64,000 nucleotides of DNA from Pomacea canaliculata (GCF_003073045.1 NC_037596.1:10227950-10291949); one strand, 5' to 3'; positions 1 through 12,426 are shown, numbered from the stretch's first letter. The notes: generated by a model not told the origin, from the letters alone. A program made the numbers and translations.

Positions 1-2057
1 CTGCTGTATAGCTTTAGATACAAACCGTCAATTAGTTCTGTGAAATGCATCTGTCATATTACATTTAATATTCGTCACGATTCTTCAATGCCAAGTTTAC
101 CTCCGACTTCCTAACACAAAAATAAAATATATTAAGGGATTTGTAGACTTCAAAGGGCATGTATCTCGTCAATTTTTATGATCAAAGGGAGAGAATTAAA
201 TTCAAAATATAATCATCCCCCTTATGTCAGTAAGAGTGGCATATTTATCCCACCGATTAATTGCTTAATAATTTTTTTAAAAGTTTCTAGAAAACTCCTC
301 ATGCCCACCCAGTAGCTGTTGTGGATGTCGAAGAATGTGTACCTGATCTATCAAGGGAGGCAAAGATGGCGGAAGAAAAAGGTTGGGCTTCGTCGTTCAC
401 ACCTAATACCACTTGACTACGGAACCTTCTACCTCCATTGTATTTGAACAACAAAAATGAGCATGTAGTGTACCATTTAATTTTTAATTGAAAAATACAT
501 TTTAGGTTTTCATGCTTTCGTGTAAATTTTAGAGAATTTAAGATTATACGTCTGTACACATAACAAAGAGACTATGGTGGCTACCAGTCAGCATTGTCTC
601 ATCACGGCATGGTAATTGCATTAATTAATTACCATAAGCATGCGCGTAGACATACAAAGAGTATAAGATAAACATTAAAGTAGTGCAAGAGATTTGGATG
701 CGAATCTTACAGAAGCAAAAGATCAGCTTAAAATTTAGGAGGTGAATGGGTAAAATTTCAAACTTAGTGGAACAGAGCAAGAAAGTAAGGATAAATTATA
801 CAACGACTTACATTTAGGAAAGTTCTAGATGTCACACGACTAGTTCTCAGCACATAAATTAAGAAATAACTAGCAGACGAGCAGATCAAGCACGAGACGA
901 GAATGAGAAAGAGACAATTTAACGACTGGTAAGTCTCTAGTTCATGGCAATCGCTGACTCTGCTACTTGTGCTGGATTTTATGCTGAAAAAAAGCTGTTG
1001 CATTTCTTTTTATAAACTATTTTGAAACACAGACTAGCACTCTTTTAATGCGAAAAAGGACAAATAAGCAGCGTTGGACTGCTCTTATTTCTATCCTTTA
1101 CGTACAAGAAAAACAAAACTTGGTTTCCCTTCTAAAACAACAGAATTACCGATAATACAATACTTAAAAATATTTGCACGCAGACTAAAGAAAAATTAAT
1201 TTACACCAATTAAGAGCTGAAAAGCAAGTATGTTCAACTGGAATAATGTACATCGTTGTAACGGCTTTACGTAGGTGTATAAAAAGTAAACAATACCCAA
1301 CCAAGCAGCTATTGGACGTTTCCAATGTAAACCAACGTTTGAGACATTTAAAGGATAATGTAATACACAGTTGGGGTCTGGCTCTTTTCATGCCACTTTC
1401 AATGTTTCAAAACTCAGAAAAGCTGACAACAACAGACAAATGGTAAAATGGTAAAAATGGCGGCAGTAATATTTATTGCAGTGATTAACATTTACTCAAT
1501 ATTTTCAATAATGAAAATACCTAGTTGCGTATACAAAAATACATATACGCATATTACCCTGTCATTGAAACTATTCCCGCAAAAAGTTGAGCAGTGCCAG
1601 TATTTTTAAGTTCACTGTCTGTAAGGAAATAAGATTTGTTATGACAGAAAAATGTGAAGTGTACACGAGGGACACATTTTCATATTCTGTTCACTTGGTT
1701 TTTTTTCAGCACTCACATTTTTTCCACTGTAGTGCTGTCTTCATAACAAATAAGTAATCAAAGTGTTAGTCATGCAGACAGATATTTCAGAGAATAATAT
1801 TATTTTTACAAGAACAATGTGTGCAGAAATGATTTTAGTTCTTTCTTTAAAAAAATTGACCATTTTCAATATCGTGAAAGTCAGAAAAGCACATTATTAT
1901 TTTTTTGTTTTAACGTGGGCATAGCAAAGCGCAAAAAATGTGCCATGCATAAAACATACAATGATATCAGGTTTAAAATAACCATAATAATCATATTTTG
2001 TAGTAAGATTTGCATTGCTATAAGCTGTGATTGGTTCCAAATAGAAAAAAAGTGTTT
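1..2057. other. No supported gene
   Basis: This AT-rich stretch has only short open frames without recognisable domains, paired splice sites or coding-like composition. I see no RNA gene and no mobile-element termini. Confidence 0.5.
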
Positions 2058-2290
2058 AAGGAGACAAAAATAAATATGAAAATGACAAAAGTCATCAGAA
2101 TACCTTAACAAATTCAAACAATGTAAATATAGCATATAAATAGAAGGGCTGCCTAAGCTTATGACGAGAACGATCGAGATGTAGATAGCAAAATAAAGCA
2201 AATATTTTATAAACGTTGAAGGAGAAAGAAATAAATATCAAACTGACAAAAGTCATCAGAATACTTTAACAAACTTCAACAATGTAGATC
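2058..2290. repeat. Pair of about 72-bp direct repeats
   Basis: A block starting at 2058 (AAGGAGACAAAAATAAATAT) recurs at 2219 (AAGGAGAAAGAAATAAATAT). Both continue through GACAAAAGTCATCAGAATAC and CAATGTA. The offset is 161 bp, with scattered substitutions, so this is an old local duplication. No coding content is apparent. Confidence 0.7.
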
Positions 2291-2553
2291 TTTGTTCATA
2301 TCTGTATTTGTCCACAAGAGATAAAAGAGGTAATTAATTTTATAACTAATCAGTCGCAAGGGTGGTTAATGTAGCTGGCTCACTGTGTCTAGGGGACTAC
2401 ACGTGGAAGCTGGAATCCTCTCCTACCACAAAAATGACTAGAAAAAGACAACTGAGCAAATGCTGAGCATCTGCAAGAGTATACTTCGCCTTTATAATCT
2501 GCTCAGACAGTTGTTTACTCAGTACTTTTAATAGTTTGTAACAACAAACTCAG

Positions 2554-2640
2554 GTGGCAGTTCGGATCTCTAGTGGTAGCTTAACTGTAGGTCTCATTAT
2601 TGGCCTCAAAATTGCAGCAATTTTATTAAATTTTAGTCAC
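2554..2640 (+). pseudogene. Decayed copy of a surface-anchor terminal exon
   Basis: On the plus strand an acceptor-like CAAACTCAG is followed by GGTGGCAGTTCGGAT. This matches the start of the minus-strand terminal exon at 4120-4223, which encodes Gly-Gly-Ser-Ser-Asp. The reading then hits a TAG, while a shifted frame continues as GSLTVGLIIGLKIAAILL, which parallels GSLNVGLIVGAILAVAAA of that exon. The similarity through both linker and hydrophobic tail, on the opposite strand, points to a broken paralogous exon. No partner Ig-like exon was found upstream on this strand. Confidence 0.5.
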
Positions 2641-4119
2641 ACCAGTTGTGTCGGGAAAAAAATATCGGCAAGAATACCAAGGGTTGGAAACAATTCTGGG
2701 CTTCTTAAGAATGACTGGCTGTGATTTTACACTTCAATGTGTGCTTCTCATCTGGTGCACTCTCTACTTCAACAAACCGGACGTCTTGTTCAGGAACGTG
2801 GGTGGTTACTGAGCTACTTCTACTCTCGTGCATAAATTCCTGCTAAACGAGCAAAAAAAACAAACTTTTTTCTTTGAGCAATAATTGTTCACTATTTTTA
2901 TTTTCGGTCATCGTTATCAGCATCACCAGTTATGCATACATGTGAAGGGTAGCGTGATCGTTCGTTAGGTACGTAAGTCCATGCCTGTAGTACTGTCGAA
3001 AGATTGATTGACGACTTCTTAGTTTGGGAACGGATATTAATTGTAAAGATGTGAACTGTATGTGTCTCATCGAAATAACTTATTATTACATTTTCTAGTG
3101 ACCCAGGCGACTAAATTAAATGCTGACTTATGTACTGTCACGTAGGGGATTGAGGCAAAGGTTCCGATCGGTAAGAGCCAGCAAAACATACCTGCACATG
3201 CACAGTTTATATGTCCATAAACATATGAGCGCAGACAATACTAACGAGCCGAAAAAATCTAATAGAAATAAAAGTACACCAATGTACACCCACGTAAGGA
3301 TATTACACACACACACACACGCACGCACGTGAGAAAGCACGCACACAGTTTCCTGATCTGTCTTCAACAGCTTGTAGCCAACTTTCAAGTCGCTAGGTTC
3401 TTATGAAAAGTGCCCTGGTATACTTGCTTCCTGAAAATTAGAACCATTATTATTATTTTTCAGCAGATAACGTGCACCTGCAAATAACAATACCCTTATC
3501 TTTGGCTTTATATAAAAGTTATTTTCCGAGCCAGCGTGTGTGTGTGTGTGGTGGTGAGTTGGGGGGAGTAGATGGGTGGGTGAGTAGCATAGAAAACAGA
3601 GGGCGACAAAGAGATTTACCTTTTGAAGTCCACTGAAACAGAACATTAAAGTACAAAGCGTGGACTTATTTTCTTACGCTTGTTTATAGGAACAAACGAC
3701 ACTAAAAATAACTTCAATAACAACAATTGTATTAATATATACTAATTAAACTACGTACCCCTAAAAAATCAGACAAATAGCTTACTTAAATGTAATCTGT
3801 AGGCAATCTTTTATGCTAGTCTTACATTTATGAATTATAAATCTAGGAAACATTGACATTTTCTTTCACCGTGAAACCTGTCTTTTGCACATGTATTACA
3901 TGTCTACTATAACTGATTAGGTGAGTTTTGGTTTTTCTTTTAGAAAAATAAAATTCACACTTGAAATGTAAGTACTGAACATTTTCCAACCATTGAAAGA
4001 CATTTTACTGAAAAAAATTGTTGCTAACATTTATATAAAGGCTTACTAAAATATTCTTGTCCACAGTGTGAACTTACACATTTGACAATGATGTCTTTTC
4101 AAAACAACGATGACAGCTA
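2641..4119. other. Non-coding, with two small microsatellites
   Basis: It contains an (AC)n tract at 3304-3328 and a (GT)n tract at 3535-3550. Apart from these I see no supported gene. The short open frames across the microsatellites are composition artefacts. Confidence 0.5.
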
Positions 4120-6452
4120 TTAGGACAAAATTGCTGCTGCTGCTGCTACTGCTAGAATGGCACCCACAATGAGACCGACGTTCAAACTACCATCCGAACT
4201 TGGTCCGACATCTGAACTGCCACCTGAATTTTTTGATAAATAATATATAAAAGCATACTAAGCATAAAGGTACACAGAAAATTTCTTACCCTTCTCTTCT
4301 TTCACACACGTGTTCAATGTAGAAACCAATGACAAACAGATCACCAAAGAGAAAGTAATAAAAGCAATGAGTAAAACATTAGCAAGGTAGAAAGTCAAGA
4401 TATACATAAAATGAAACGAAAAAAAGTGACATATGCTGTCCCAACTTCTTTCTTTGTCAAGTATTTAACTTTATGACCAGGAATTATGACAAAAGTTAAA
4501 AGTATTAAACATTACGAAATTGGCTCTAACCAGGCAGTAACAAACGTTGGACTCGTATAAAGAAGCGGGGAGCCTATTGGCAGTCCAATTGTGGACACAT
4601 TGTATCCATTTGTGCTAAGTGCGTCTCTGACAATTTCCTACACGCAACGCAAGACCAAGGAATTCGCCCAGAGCATGACTGACCTCAAGAGCCATCATGA
4701 TCGAGCCTCTTCTGGGCACCTTGTAGAGCGAATGACGTGAAGGTGGACAAAGGAAGATTTTTTTTTCTAGGAAACAGAAGAATGGACTGACTTTATTATG
4801 CAAGACTCTGAAACCGCCGCTAAGGAACTTGAAGACAGCTACTGCATCTATCCAGGTAACCCTGACGACCAGCCGTCAGCAGGTATCAGACATCGATTAA
4901 AGTTTTCCATGTTTAGAGTTAAACGTTTTTCTTAATTTAAAATTGCTTATCCTGTTAAGCCATCAAACAAACAAGATAGAAGACTGACGCTAAAACAAAG
5001 AGAGAAACTAAAGATTGACAAGACATTTAAAGAGATACTCAAGGCTTGTGATAAGGCTGTGGCGACGGTCAAACGTTTCAAAACTATATTTAGTTACAAT
5101 TACAGAGAACGAGAGCAATACAGGAGAAATAAATGATTCGTTTCTCACTTAATTACCACTTATTAGCACTATGTCGGTTGCCGATGTTTATAAAAATTGA
5201 AAAAATCCAGTGAAGTCGACCTTGTGTAATTCCGCCGAGTAACCACGATAGCTTCCCGAGATGGTCAAGCAAACGATCTGGGCGTGACATCAGTCAGAGA
5301 CGTACAGGAAGTGTCTCTGGTCATTGTGACGTCAGTCAGAGACGTACAGGAAGTGTCTGAGGTCATTGTGACGATTTAACGTCGTCATCGGTGGTGTCTC
5401 GTGAGTTTATTTAGGTTTTAAAGTGAACTTTTCAAAACACAGTCTTAAAAATTATAGAAAACTGTTTCACTTGGTAAGCAGTACTCTTGGTCATATGTCA
5501 TAAGGTCACGTGACGGAGAATGAGACGTCGTCTAAGTAAACGAAAGAGTCCTTGTAATTTCTTTTCTTAAACACAACATTCTACAAAACCTTCAACTTTT
5601 CCCATAATAACAGACTCGAAAATCGACGAGATTCAAGTGGATCCTACTCTTTACGTGATTCTAAGCAGTTTTATTTTGCCTTTAGAATCCCTTTAAGACA
5701 AACATTTCTTTGTTATCCACTCCATTAACAATAAATAAAAGGTGCACAGCAATATATATAATTTATATATAACATAATGAAAAACTGCTGTGATGTTTAC
5801 AATGATGATACAAGTATCAAAATACATTTGAAAACACCAGCATAATTACACAAATATTAATAGCCTTGTAGATTGAAAGAGAAATCGTATATGATGTTAA
5901 AGAGATGCAACTTTTTATCGCTTCTTCTTCTCATTTTAATTTAATAATGCTACAATTGCAAATATGATTGTTAATAAATACTTGTAATTTTTATATTCAC
6001 CCTTAATCTGTGAAAACAATAAGTAGCTTAATGCTCTCAGTAATATAAATAATACTAACCAAAGCGCATACGTTTGCAGTTATCGTGTATTTTCACGTCT
6101 AAAGAATTATTTGGTTTAATGCAAATCTTGCATTCAAGCATTGCATCGATATCTTTACTGCGGTTGGCCACAAAGTCACACATGTAATCAAAGATTTTTC
6201 CATTTGATTCATTACACCAGCAGCTGTTTGCTACAGGCTCTTGAACTGGTTTGCAATTTGACAGATTAAATGGTTCAGTGAAACCTATCACACGTGGATT
6301 TGGACGAGAAGATGTTGTCTTTGCCAGTGTCACATAATTTTGTAACGATTTGCAGTCCGCAGCCTCAACAGCTGTTTTGTTAATCTTGCAGCTGACAATG
6401 TTGTGACCATCTCTGAATGTTGGACAAGTAAACTCCACTCCAATAAGGTTCA
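4120..6452 (-). CDS. Cys-rich Ig-like surface protein, 3' part of gene
   Basis: Two exons can be joined. The upstream exon, 6452 to 6060 (393 nt), follows an acceptor TTGCAG, is open throughout and ends at a GTTAGT donor. It encodes a Cys-rich stretch with FTCP near its start, SCWCNE in the middle and DYMC further on, plus several N-glycosylation sequons. The last exon, 4223 to 4120, follows TTCAG and encodes a Gly/Ser/Asp-rich linker and the hydrophobic tail GLIVGAILAVAAAAAILS, then stops. Phases agree: the first exon is phase 1 in and out, and the last is phase 1 in. A hydrophobic C terminus with almost no tail suggests GPI anchoring or a terminal membrane helix. The signal-peptide exon was not found. 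The Cys spacing resembles Ig-like domains of unnamed gastropod surface proteins, which is from general knowledge and not a search. The weak point is the join across an intron of about 1.8 kb. Confidence 0.55.
4620..5136 (+). CDS. Candidate plus-strand exons, unrecognised
   Basis: Three short open blocks look coding. Block a (4620-4722) is helical and charged and follows GTGCTAAG. Block b (4771-4855) follows a strong TTTTTTTTCTAG acceptor, encodes WTDFIMQDSETAAKELEDSY, and ends at a CCAG/GTAACC donor. Block c (4960-5136) is Lys/Arg-rich, encodes LTLKQREKLKIDKTF among others, and ends with TGA. Block b leaves in phase 1, but block c needs phase 0, so they do not join cleanly. Either a splice site is misplaced or this is a decayed gene. 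It lies inside the proposed intron of the minus-strand gene. I do not recognise the family. Confidence 0.22.
5285..5368. repeat. Two tandem 42-bp repeats with CRE-like palindrome
   Basis: The 42-bp unit starts with TGACATCAG at 5285 and TGACGTCAG at 5327. It then reads TCAGAGACGTACAGGAAGTG in both copies. The second copy contains TGACGTCA, the consensus cAMP-response element. No promoter can be assigned to it. Confidence 0.7.
5369..6059. other. Intron or intergenic, AT-rich
   Basis: I see no open frame of note, no RNA gene and no element termini. If the 4120-6452 gene model is right, this is intron. Confidence 0.5.
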
Positions 6453-7551
6453 CTGCAACAATAGAATGAAAAATGTCATAATAATAACCTGATGCTGTAT
6501 GGTGCAGCTTGCTTGACTTACAGATAGGGGAAGACAGTAGTGTATTTTGTTAAAACTCAAACCGCAAGATATTGATACATTCAAATTCTGAAAACACTTT
6601 TCTGTGTTAAACTTTTTTTAGTTTGAGATAAATAAATCCAAGGCTATCGGGATAAACAAAGTTAAAAATAACCCTACTCGTTATATCAAAGATAGAAATT
6701 TTCAATGGGATTCGGCATTTTTATATGGGATTCGGCATTTTTATGATACTTGGTATTAAATTAAAAATAAAAGAAATTGTAAACAATCTTTCAAGACGAA
6801 TCTTACTGATTTACTGGTAAAGTAAGGCGCCAGTGAAAGAAAGCATGCAAAGCAATTTCCGCACACATTTCCCTGACACCTTGTAGTAGATTGTACTGAG
6901 CATTTTACACAAAGATTCACATACAGTCATTACAAAGCAAGTACGACATGGAAGGTATTACACATAGTATCCAATTTGTGGTTGGGAAGTATCAGTGATC
7001 AACAGGACTTTTTGATTAGCTCCAGCACAGAGATAAAATAATGGGAGGCAAAGGTTTTATCATTAGAAGATTGACCACAGAGAGAGGTTGTGAACCATGA
7101 ACTTATACCTGTCTGTGCTTTAACTGATCATACCATCAAAGAGAATGACAGAAGTGGAAATAATAAAGATTAGAAGAATACATGCTCTTCAGAATCCATT
7201 ATGACTGTTCCATGGCCAGAATAAAAATGGTTTGGAGCTCAGGCAATGTACTGACTACAACAACCCAGTCTAATAAAAAAATGATACTTCGCAATGCTTT
7301 CATAATGTTGCTCTCTCCCCTGAACCAACTTTGTTAACCTGATTCAGTAAGATATCGGTTTTGTTAGTCAATGCATGTTATGCATGATGATGTAAATTTT
7401 TTTTTCATCATTTAGTAAATAAAGCTTGTATTGACAGCAGCAAACAACGACAAGACTTGTTGCATTTATTTTGTCTACTTTTTATCAGGAAAGCTTAATA
7501 AGGAAACCCATTGAAAATCAAATAGAAACTTTAATTTCAAAATTACAGAAA
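6453..7551. other. No supported gene
   Basis: A 20-bp tandem pair (ATGGGATTCGGCATTTTTAT twice, near 6704-6744) is the only structure noted. The missing 5' exons of the adjacent Ig-like gene could lie here or further up, but I could not identify a signal-peptide exon. Confidence 0.45.
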
Positions 7552-7860
7552 AAAAAGGCAAAATTTGTAAAGTGCATGCTCACACTCCTAAGGAGCATGC
7601 TCTTAGCGCTTAAGAACAAGAACGAAACATGGACAGCATACGAGGGACAGGAAAACAAATAACATATGAGCTATAAAAGAATATAAACAACCGTACTAAA
7701 CAAAGAATAAAATAAAATACAGAAAACATAAAGAGGAACCAAATAACAAGAACAAGAGCTGAGAGTAAAATGATATTGCATAAGGAAGGGTGTAAAAAAG
7801 AACTAGCATTATGGCTGTATGGGAAAGTTTGTTAGGAGTAATGTTGATGTGGTGTTTATA
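7552..7860 (-). mobile_element. LINE 3'-end fragment
   Basis: The segment starting GCAAAATTTGTAAAGTGCAT is clearly similar to 9509 onward. The similarity runs through CATGGACAGCATACGAGGGA and the CAAATAACAAGAACAAGAGC block to about 7845. It represents the 3' untranslated end of the same retrotransposon on the minus strand. It is 5'-truncated before any reverse-transcriptase coding sequence. Confidence 0.65.
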
Positions 7861-8880
7861 GTGGGTCAATGTTATGACAAGTGTTTTAACCACTAAACTA
7901 CTGCTGGGCGCCCCTTCTCTACACTATCCAAACATCCTTATTAATAATTAACTCTAATTATTCTTAAAAATGTGAACTGTGCTTGATCTGTATTTGTAAG
8001 ACAATGAATAATCTACTCTAATTTTCCTGATGAAACAGGAAATCATCAAATATGTAAATCTGAACTATAGAGTAATAAACACTTTAGACTGTAAAACTGG
8101 TGACATCTTTCTGATTTTCCTCTTCATTATGTCCTAGTGCTATAATATAGGATGCTGGCTATTTGATATCTGCATGCAAGTGATATTGTTTGTGTACAGC
8201 ACATATTAAATATCATCATGTATTTTTATATGTTTGATGTCTTCAGCTAGATAAATAACTTTTAACCACTTTGTAACTGTAATCAACCATATTATTAGCA
8301 AACCATTAGCAACCATATTATTAGCAAAGACTAGATGAAGACAAAGACTGGTGTTTACATTAAATGTTATGGGTTTGAAAGAGAATTTGCATAATATCAT
8401 AAGTTCAAGGAACTTTAAAATAATATCATGAAGCTCAGCTCTGTATAGTCATTTTATCAAGTATGTCATTTTGCCCCTTAACAATTTATATGAATGCGTC
8501 GTTTGAAGATTATTTTAACTTGTTATAATAGTTGATCAAACTGATAACCGCGACTATCAGATTTAACTCTAAAAAGATCTCGAAGTGTTTACTACAGAAC
8601 AAATAAGACGACAACGCATTGCTTCAGTGGTTTGGATTAAAACGTAACGATATAAGAATTATTGTTGCGATCGCACTGACTACAAACGAAAAAGCAGCTA
8701 CACTCCGCGAACTTTTTAATAGTTAAATTGTACTTGAGTCTTTGCACGTTCGTCAATCAACAGTCATGGATTAAATCTTTTAATTGCAAACTATATTTAA
8801 ACACATAATGTACTCGTGTACTTTCCAATTACATTTTGCTAAAGAATTTGTGTCAAGGAAGATGTCGTGTTAGCCCAAAG
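7861..8880. other. No supported gene
   Basis: AT-rich DNA with an imperfect local repeat of ACCATATTATTAGCAAA near 8288-8330. Nothing coding is supported. Confidence 0.45.
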
Positions 8881-9114
8881 TAATGGAAGTTGTCCCCCTT
8901 TCTGTCGCGTTGCGCAGTGACTTGTTTACACAGCGGCATGCGAGCTGCGCCGTCTTCACTGTGGTCGTGTTACCAGTCGCGCATGAAACTTTATGAAGCT
9001 AGTCTTGAATTTGACAAGTAAACAATCTATTCCGTAGTTCTGCTCACATTGTGTACGAAACGTTTTCGGCTTGTTTACGAGAGTAACTATTTCGACACTA
9101 GAACGTGCTGACGG
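8881..9114 (+). promoter_or_regulatory. Possible 5' exon or promoter, CpG-richer patch
   Basis: This patch is richer in GC and CpG than its surroundings (for example CTGTCGCGTTGCGCAG and GAGCTGCGCCGTC). It ends in GCTGACG/GTAAGTTT, a consensus donor at about 9114. That fits a non-coding first exon of a plus-strand gene, but I found no following coding exon. Confidence 0.2.
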
Positions 9115-9493
9115 TAAGTTTAATAAAACTTGTTGACATGTTATACTGTGTGTTGTGACATGACCTTCTATACAAGGTTATGACTTGATGTTTTAACAGG
9201 TGTAAATATGTTTGAAACGTTAGAGTTACGCACAAGAATCTCTAAACTATGTGAAAGCAAAACTTGCGATCGTCATCACTACACTCAACAAGATCATTTA
9301 CCAGTAGACAGTTGCTGCATTAGTCTACAAACTTTTTCTACCTGTGTTTTGTAACCATCTGAACTTTAAAAAAAAAAAAATCCAGAAACAGATATCTCTT
9401 GCAGTAGATGTCAGATGAACAATCAGTTGAGGAAATTTGAAAGATTTTAATTCATGCATGTTCTTAAGGTGTCTTCAAACTTCTTAATGTTTC

Positions 9494-10254
9494 CATTAAT
9501 AATAATAATGCAAAATTTGTAAAGTGCATACTCACACTCCTGAGGAGCATGCTATTAGTGTGTAAGAACAAGAACGTAACATGGACAGCATACGAGGGAC
9601 AGGAAAACAAACAAACAGCATATGAACTATAAAATAATCAACAAGCATACTAAACGAAGAATAAAATCAAATACAGAAAACACAAAGAACCAAATAACAA
9701 GAACAAGAGCTGAGAGTAACATGATATTACAAAAGGCAAGGTGGGAAAAAAGACTAGCATTATGGGAAAGGTTGTTAGGAGTCATGTTTATGGAAGAGGT
9801 GTGTTTTCAGTGCACGTGTAAGGGATTCAATAGTGTGTAGGCGGCGGATATGGAAAGAGAGAGAGTTCCATTGTTTGGCTGCACAATAACTAAAAATCCT
9901 GTGGCAATTTGTTGTTGTTTTGGTGACAGGAAGAGTTAGGAGATGATCATCAGACGAGGAGTGGAGTTGTCTAGCTGGGATGTAAGGGAACTTATGAGAA
10001 ATAATCAGGGCAGGTGCCAGCAAAGAAATTAAAACACAGCATAAACAGTTTGTACTCGATCTCAGAATGGATGGGAAGCCAGTGTAGAAAACAAAGGAGA
10101 GGGGTGGCATGGTCCCGTTTCCTAGCTCTAAGAACAAGATGTACAACAGAGTTCTGTACTTTCTGGAATTTGCGAAGAAGGTATTCAGGGCAGCCAGCAA
10201 GCAAGGATTAGTACATAATAACTGAGCTGAACTTAGCATTTTCACTATTGTCAT
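9494..10254 (-). mobile_element. 5'-truncated LINE, reverse-transcriptase C-terminal end
   Basis: On the minus strand two overlapping frames give the typical end of a CR1/Jockey-type non-LTR reverse transcriptase. The upstream frame reads VQNSVVHLVLRARKRDHATP then FLHWLPIHSEIEYKL (about 10155-9992). After a frameshift near 9995 the second frame reads SYCAAKQWNSLSFHIRRLHT and LTRALKTHLF, then stops at 9775. The 3' untranslated part runs to an (ATT)n tail at 9494-9509, as expected for CR1/L2-like elements. It is truncated and frameshifted, so inactive. A second fragment of the family lies at 7552-7860. Confidence 0.78.
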
Positions 10255-10355
10255 TTATAAATAGTAAGCTAATTGTTCTTATTGAAAAGAGTGATGAAAA
10301 AGATTTTCCACGTCTATTATTAATTGTCTGAAGACTTCAAAGACACTAATAAATA

Positions 10356-11054
10356 CAGTGATACCTCGGTTCTCGAACGCCTTGACTTTCGACCAAATCG
10401 GTATTCGACCAGGAAATTCGAGAAAATTTTGTCTTGGAATCCGAACAAATATTTGGAACTCGAACATCCAAACGTCCGAGATGAGCAGAGATGAGCCGAA
10501 TGGCGTTCATTCGGCCCAGCGCGCCTTGCTTGCGTCATCAGTGTGAGTGCAGAGGAGAAAAAAACAGCAAACAATTGACAAATTCTTCCGTAAAGAAATC
10601 AGACAAGCAACTGCAGAGCAAGATTCTGATTCTCCTCAGCAAAAGATACAGAGAACAGAAACACTCGAAGAGCAGTTACCTTCTGTTTTTATTGAAGAGG
10701 ACTCCCCTTCAAAACAATAACCATCCCCCTTCCCTCCTCCCTCCACATTCATTCCCTCCTGCCATAAAGTTTGGTACAGGTACAGTAAATGAAACACAAT
10801 TTACTGTACTGTACTGTACATTTTATTTTTTTTGTTTTAATAAATACACTTTTATTTCTTATTTCTTGTTGAGACTCATGTTTTTCTACATATTATATAC
10901 AAATTAGGCCAGTAAATAGGCATTTTCTGGGGCTTGGAACGAATTAATCCAGTTTCCATTATTTCCTATGGGTTTCATTGCTTCGGTTCTCGAACAATTT
11001 GGTTCTCGACCGTCCTCCCGGAACGAATTATGTTCGAGAACCGAGGTATCACTG
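10356..11054. mobile_element. Pogo/Tigger-like non-autonomous DNA transposon
   Basis: It has perfect 23-bp terminal inverted repeats beginning CAGTGATACCTCGG and ending CCGAGGTATCACTG, flanked by TA on both sides (10354-10355 and 11055-11056). These are the marks of a Tc1/mariner-superfamily element of pogo type. Further TTCGA-containing sub-terminal repeats are present. Inside, 10568-10720 on the plus strand is open for 50 codons and begins QTIDKFF, ending at a TAA. This resembles the acidic C-terminal tail of Tigger/pogo transposases. The catalytic region is missing, so this is an internally deleted derivative. Confidence 0.85.
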
Positions 11055-12426
11055 TATTTTCAAAATGGTTATGACCATTAACGCCTCACACTTCAAAATA
11101 TGCCAGCACATCTTGTGTGTTACAGAAAAGATGGAGTTCTTTTATTTATATTGTCAGTACATTATCAGTATTCTTGAATTATAAAATAGTATGGATTTTT
11201 TGGTCATATAATATGCTTACAATACTACACAAATATCCCTTTATTCTGTCCCCAACAGAGACAGAAATTTTCCTTTGTTTAGAGTTGTTTCTTTATATGG
11301 GGCTAGAGGTATCATTTGAAAATAGCGAGGAGACGGGTCAAAGGAGTCTGTGATAGTTTCATTTTAACATCACAGCTCCATGAATAGGTTACATAAATTA
11401 TAATGGTCTTTGGGAAAAGCCACCCTTGCTGTTAGCAGTTTTGAGGTTCTTCATCGAACAAACTTTATACTTGATAGAGAGAACTTAATATATTTACAGA
11501 TTCTTCTCTACTACAGTATGAAATGGGTGCAAACATTACATCAGTCGCCATGTTTTCTTCTCGGAAACGGTGGTTATATTGATTATTATGTGATTGCCAT
11601 TGTCTAGTGCTGCTGCTGCCGAACGTTGGGTTATATAACTACAGGACTATGTTTCTTCCCTTACTCTAACTAAAGTTGTGTTTGATATATTTCAATTAAA
11701 GCAATTATTTATATTAGCTCATGAGGATGCTAAATAAACGGAGTCTGGATTAGCGAAGTGAGGTAATTTAAGACCATTAAAAAAAAATACCTCAGCTTTG
11801 TTAAATTGGTTACTTTAACTGTAAAACAATAATTACTATAACCAACCTCCTGGAAACAAGAGGATCACCAGAAGAAGATCAGTCTGAACCATTGTAACAT
11901 GTAAATATTCCGACTAAACACGAGAAATTTTGATTAACACGTACACCACATCGTGCTCTATCATCTATTTACGTCCGTGAACCGAGAGACACTTTCACCC
12001 TCGACCAGCCAGCCAGCCACAAACTATTGTTACCGATTGAGCATCAGCTACAGTTAACAATGCTTCATATAAAAACGATTATATAATTAATGTACTTAAA
12101 CGATTTAATTAATATTGTCAACAACTACAAATTTTTAAGGAGAAAGAAATTAACATATTGAAAACAAGTTGGAAGTGGTCGACTTTCATGCCATATGAAG
12201 ATACATTGAGCACAGGCTCACAAAAAGATGTTGCGATTATTAGTATTTGTTCAAGCTTGTAAATAACGAATTTGTTAGTAAGTTTTCTAATTTGACAATT
12301 GTTTTGTAAACAAATTAATTGGTAATGTCAGGCACTATTTTGTTTCTTAGAACGGATTATGTCATAGGTTGGTCGAGGCTATTAAACAGAGGGGAGGGAG
12401 GTCGGACCAATTTTTCACAGGGGAGC
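11055..12426. other. No supported gene
   Basis: The open frames here are short, lack domains and sit in AT-rich DNA. I see no RNA gene. Confidence 0.45.

Noticed and set aside
3128..3646. Short frames with His/Thr/Cys-Val runs
   Set aside because: They are translations of AC/GT microsatellites.
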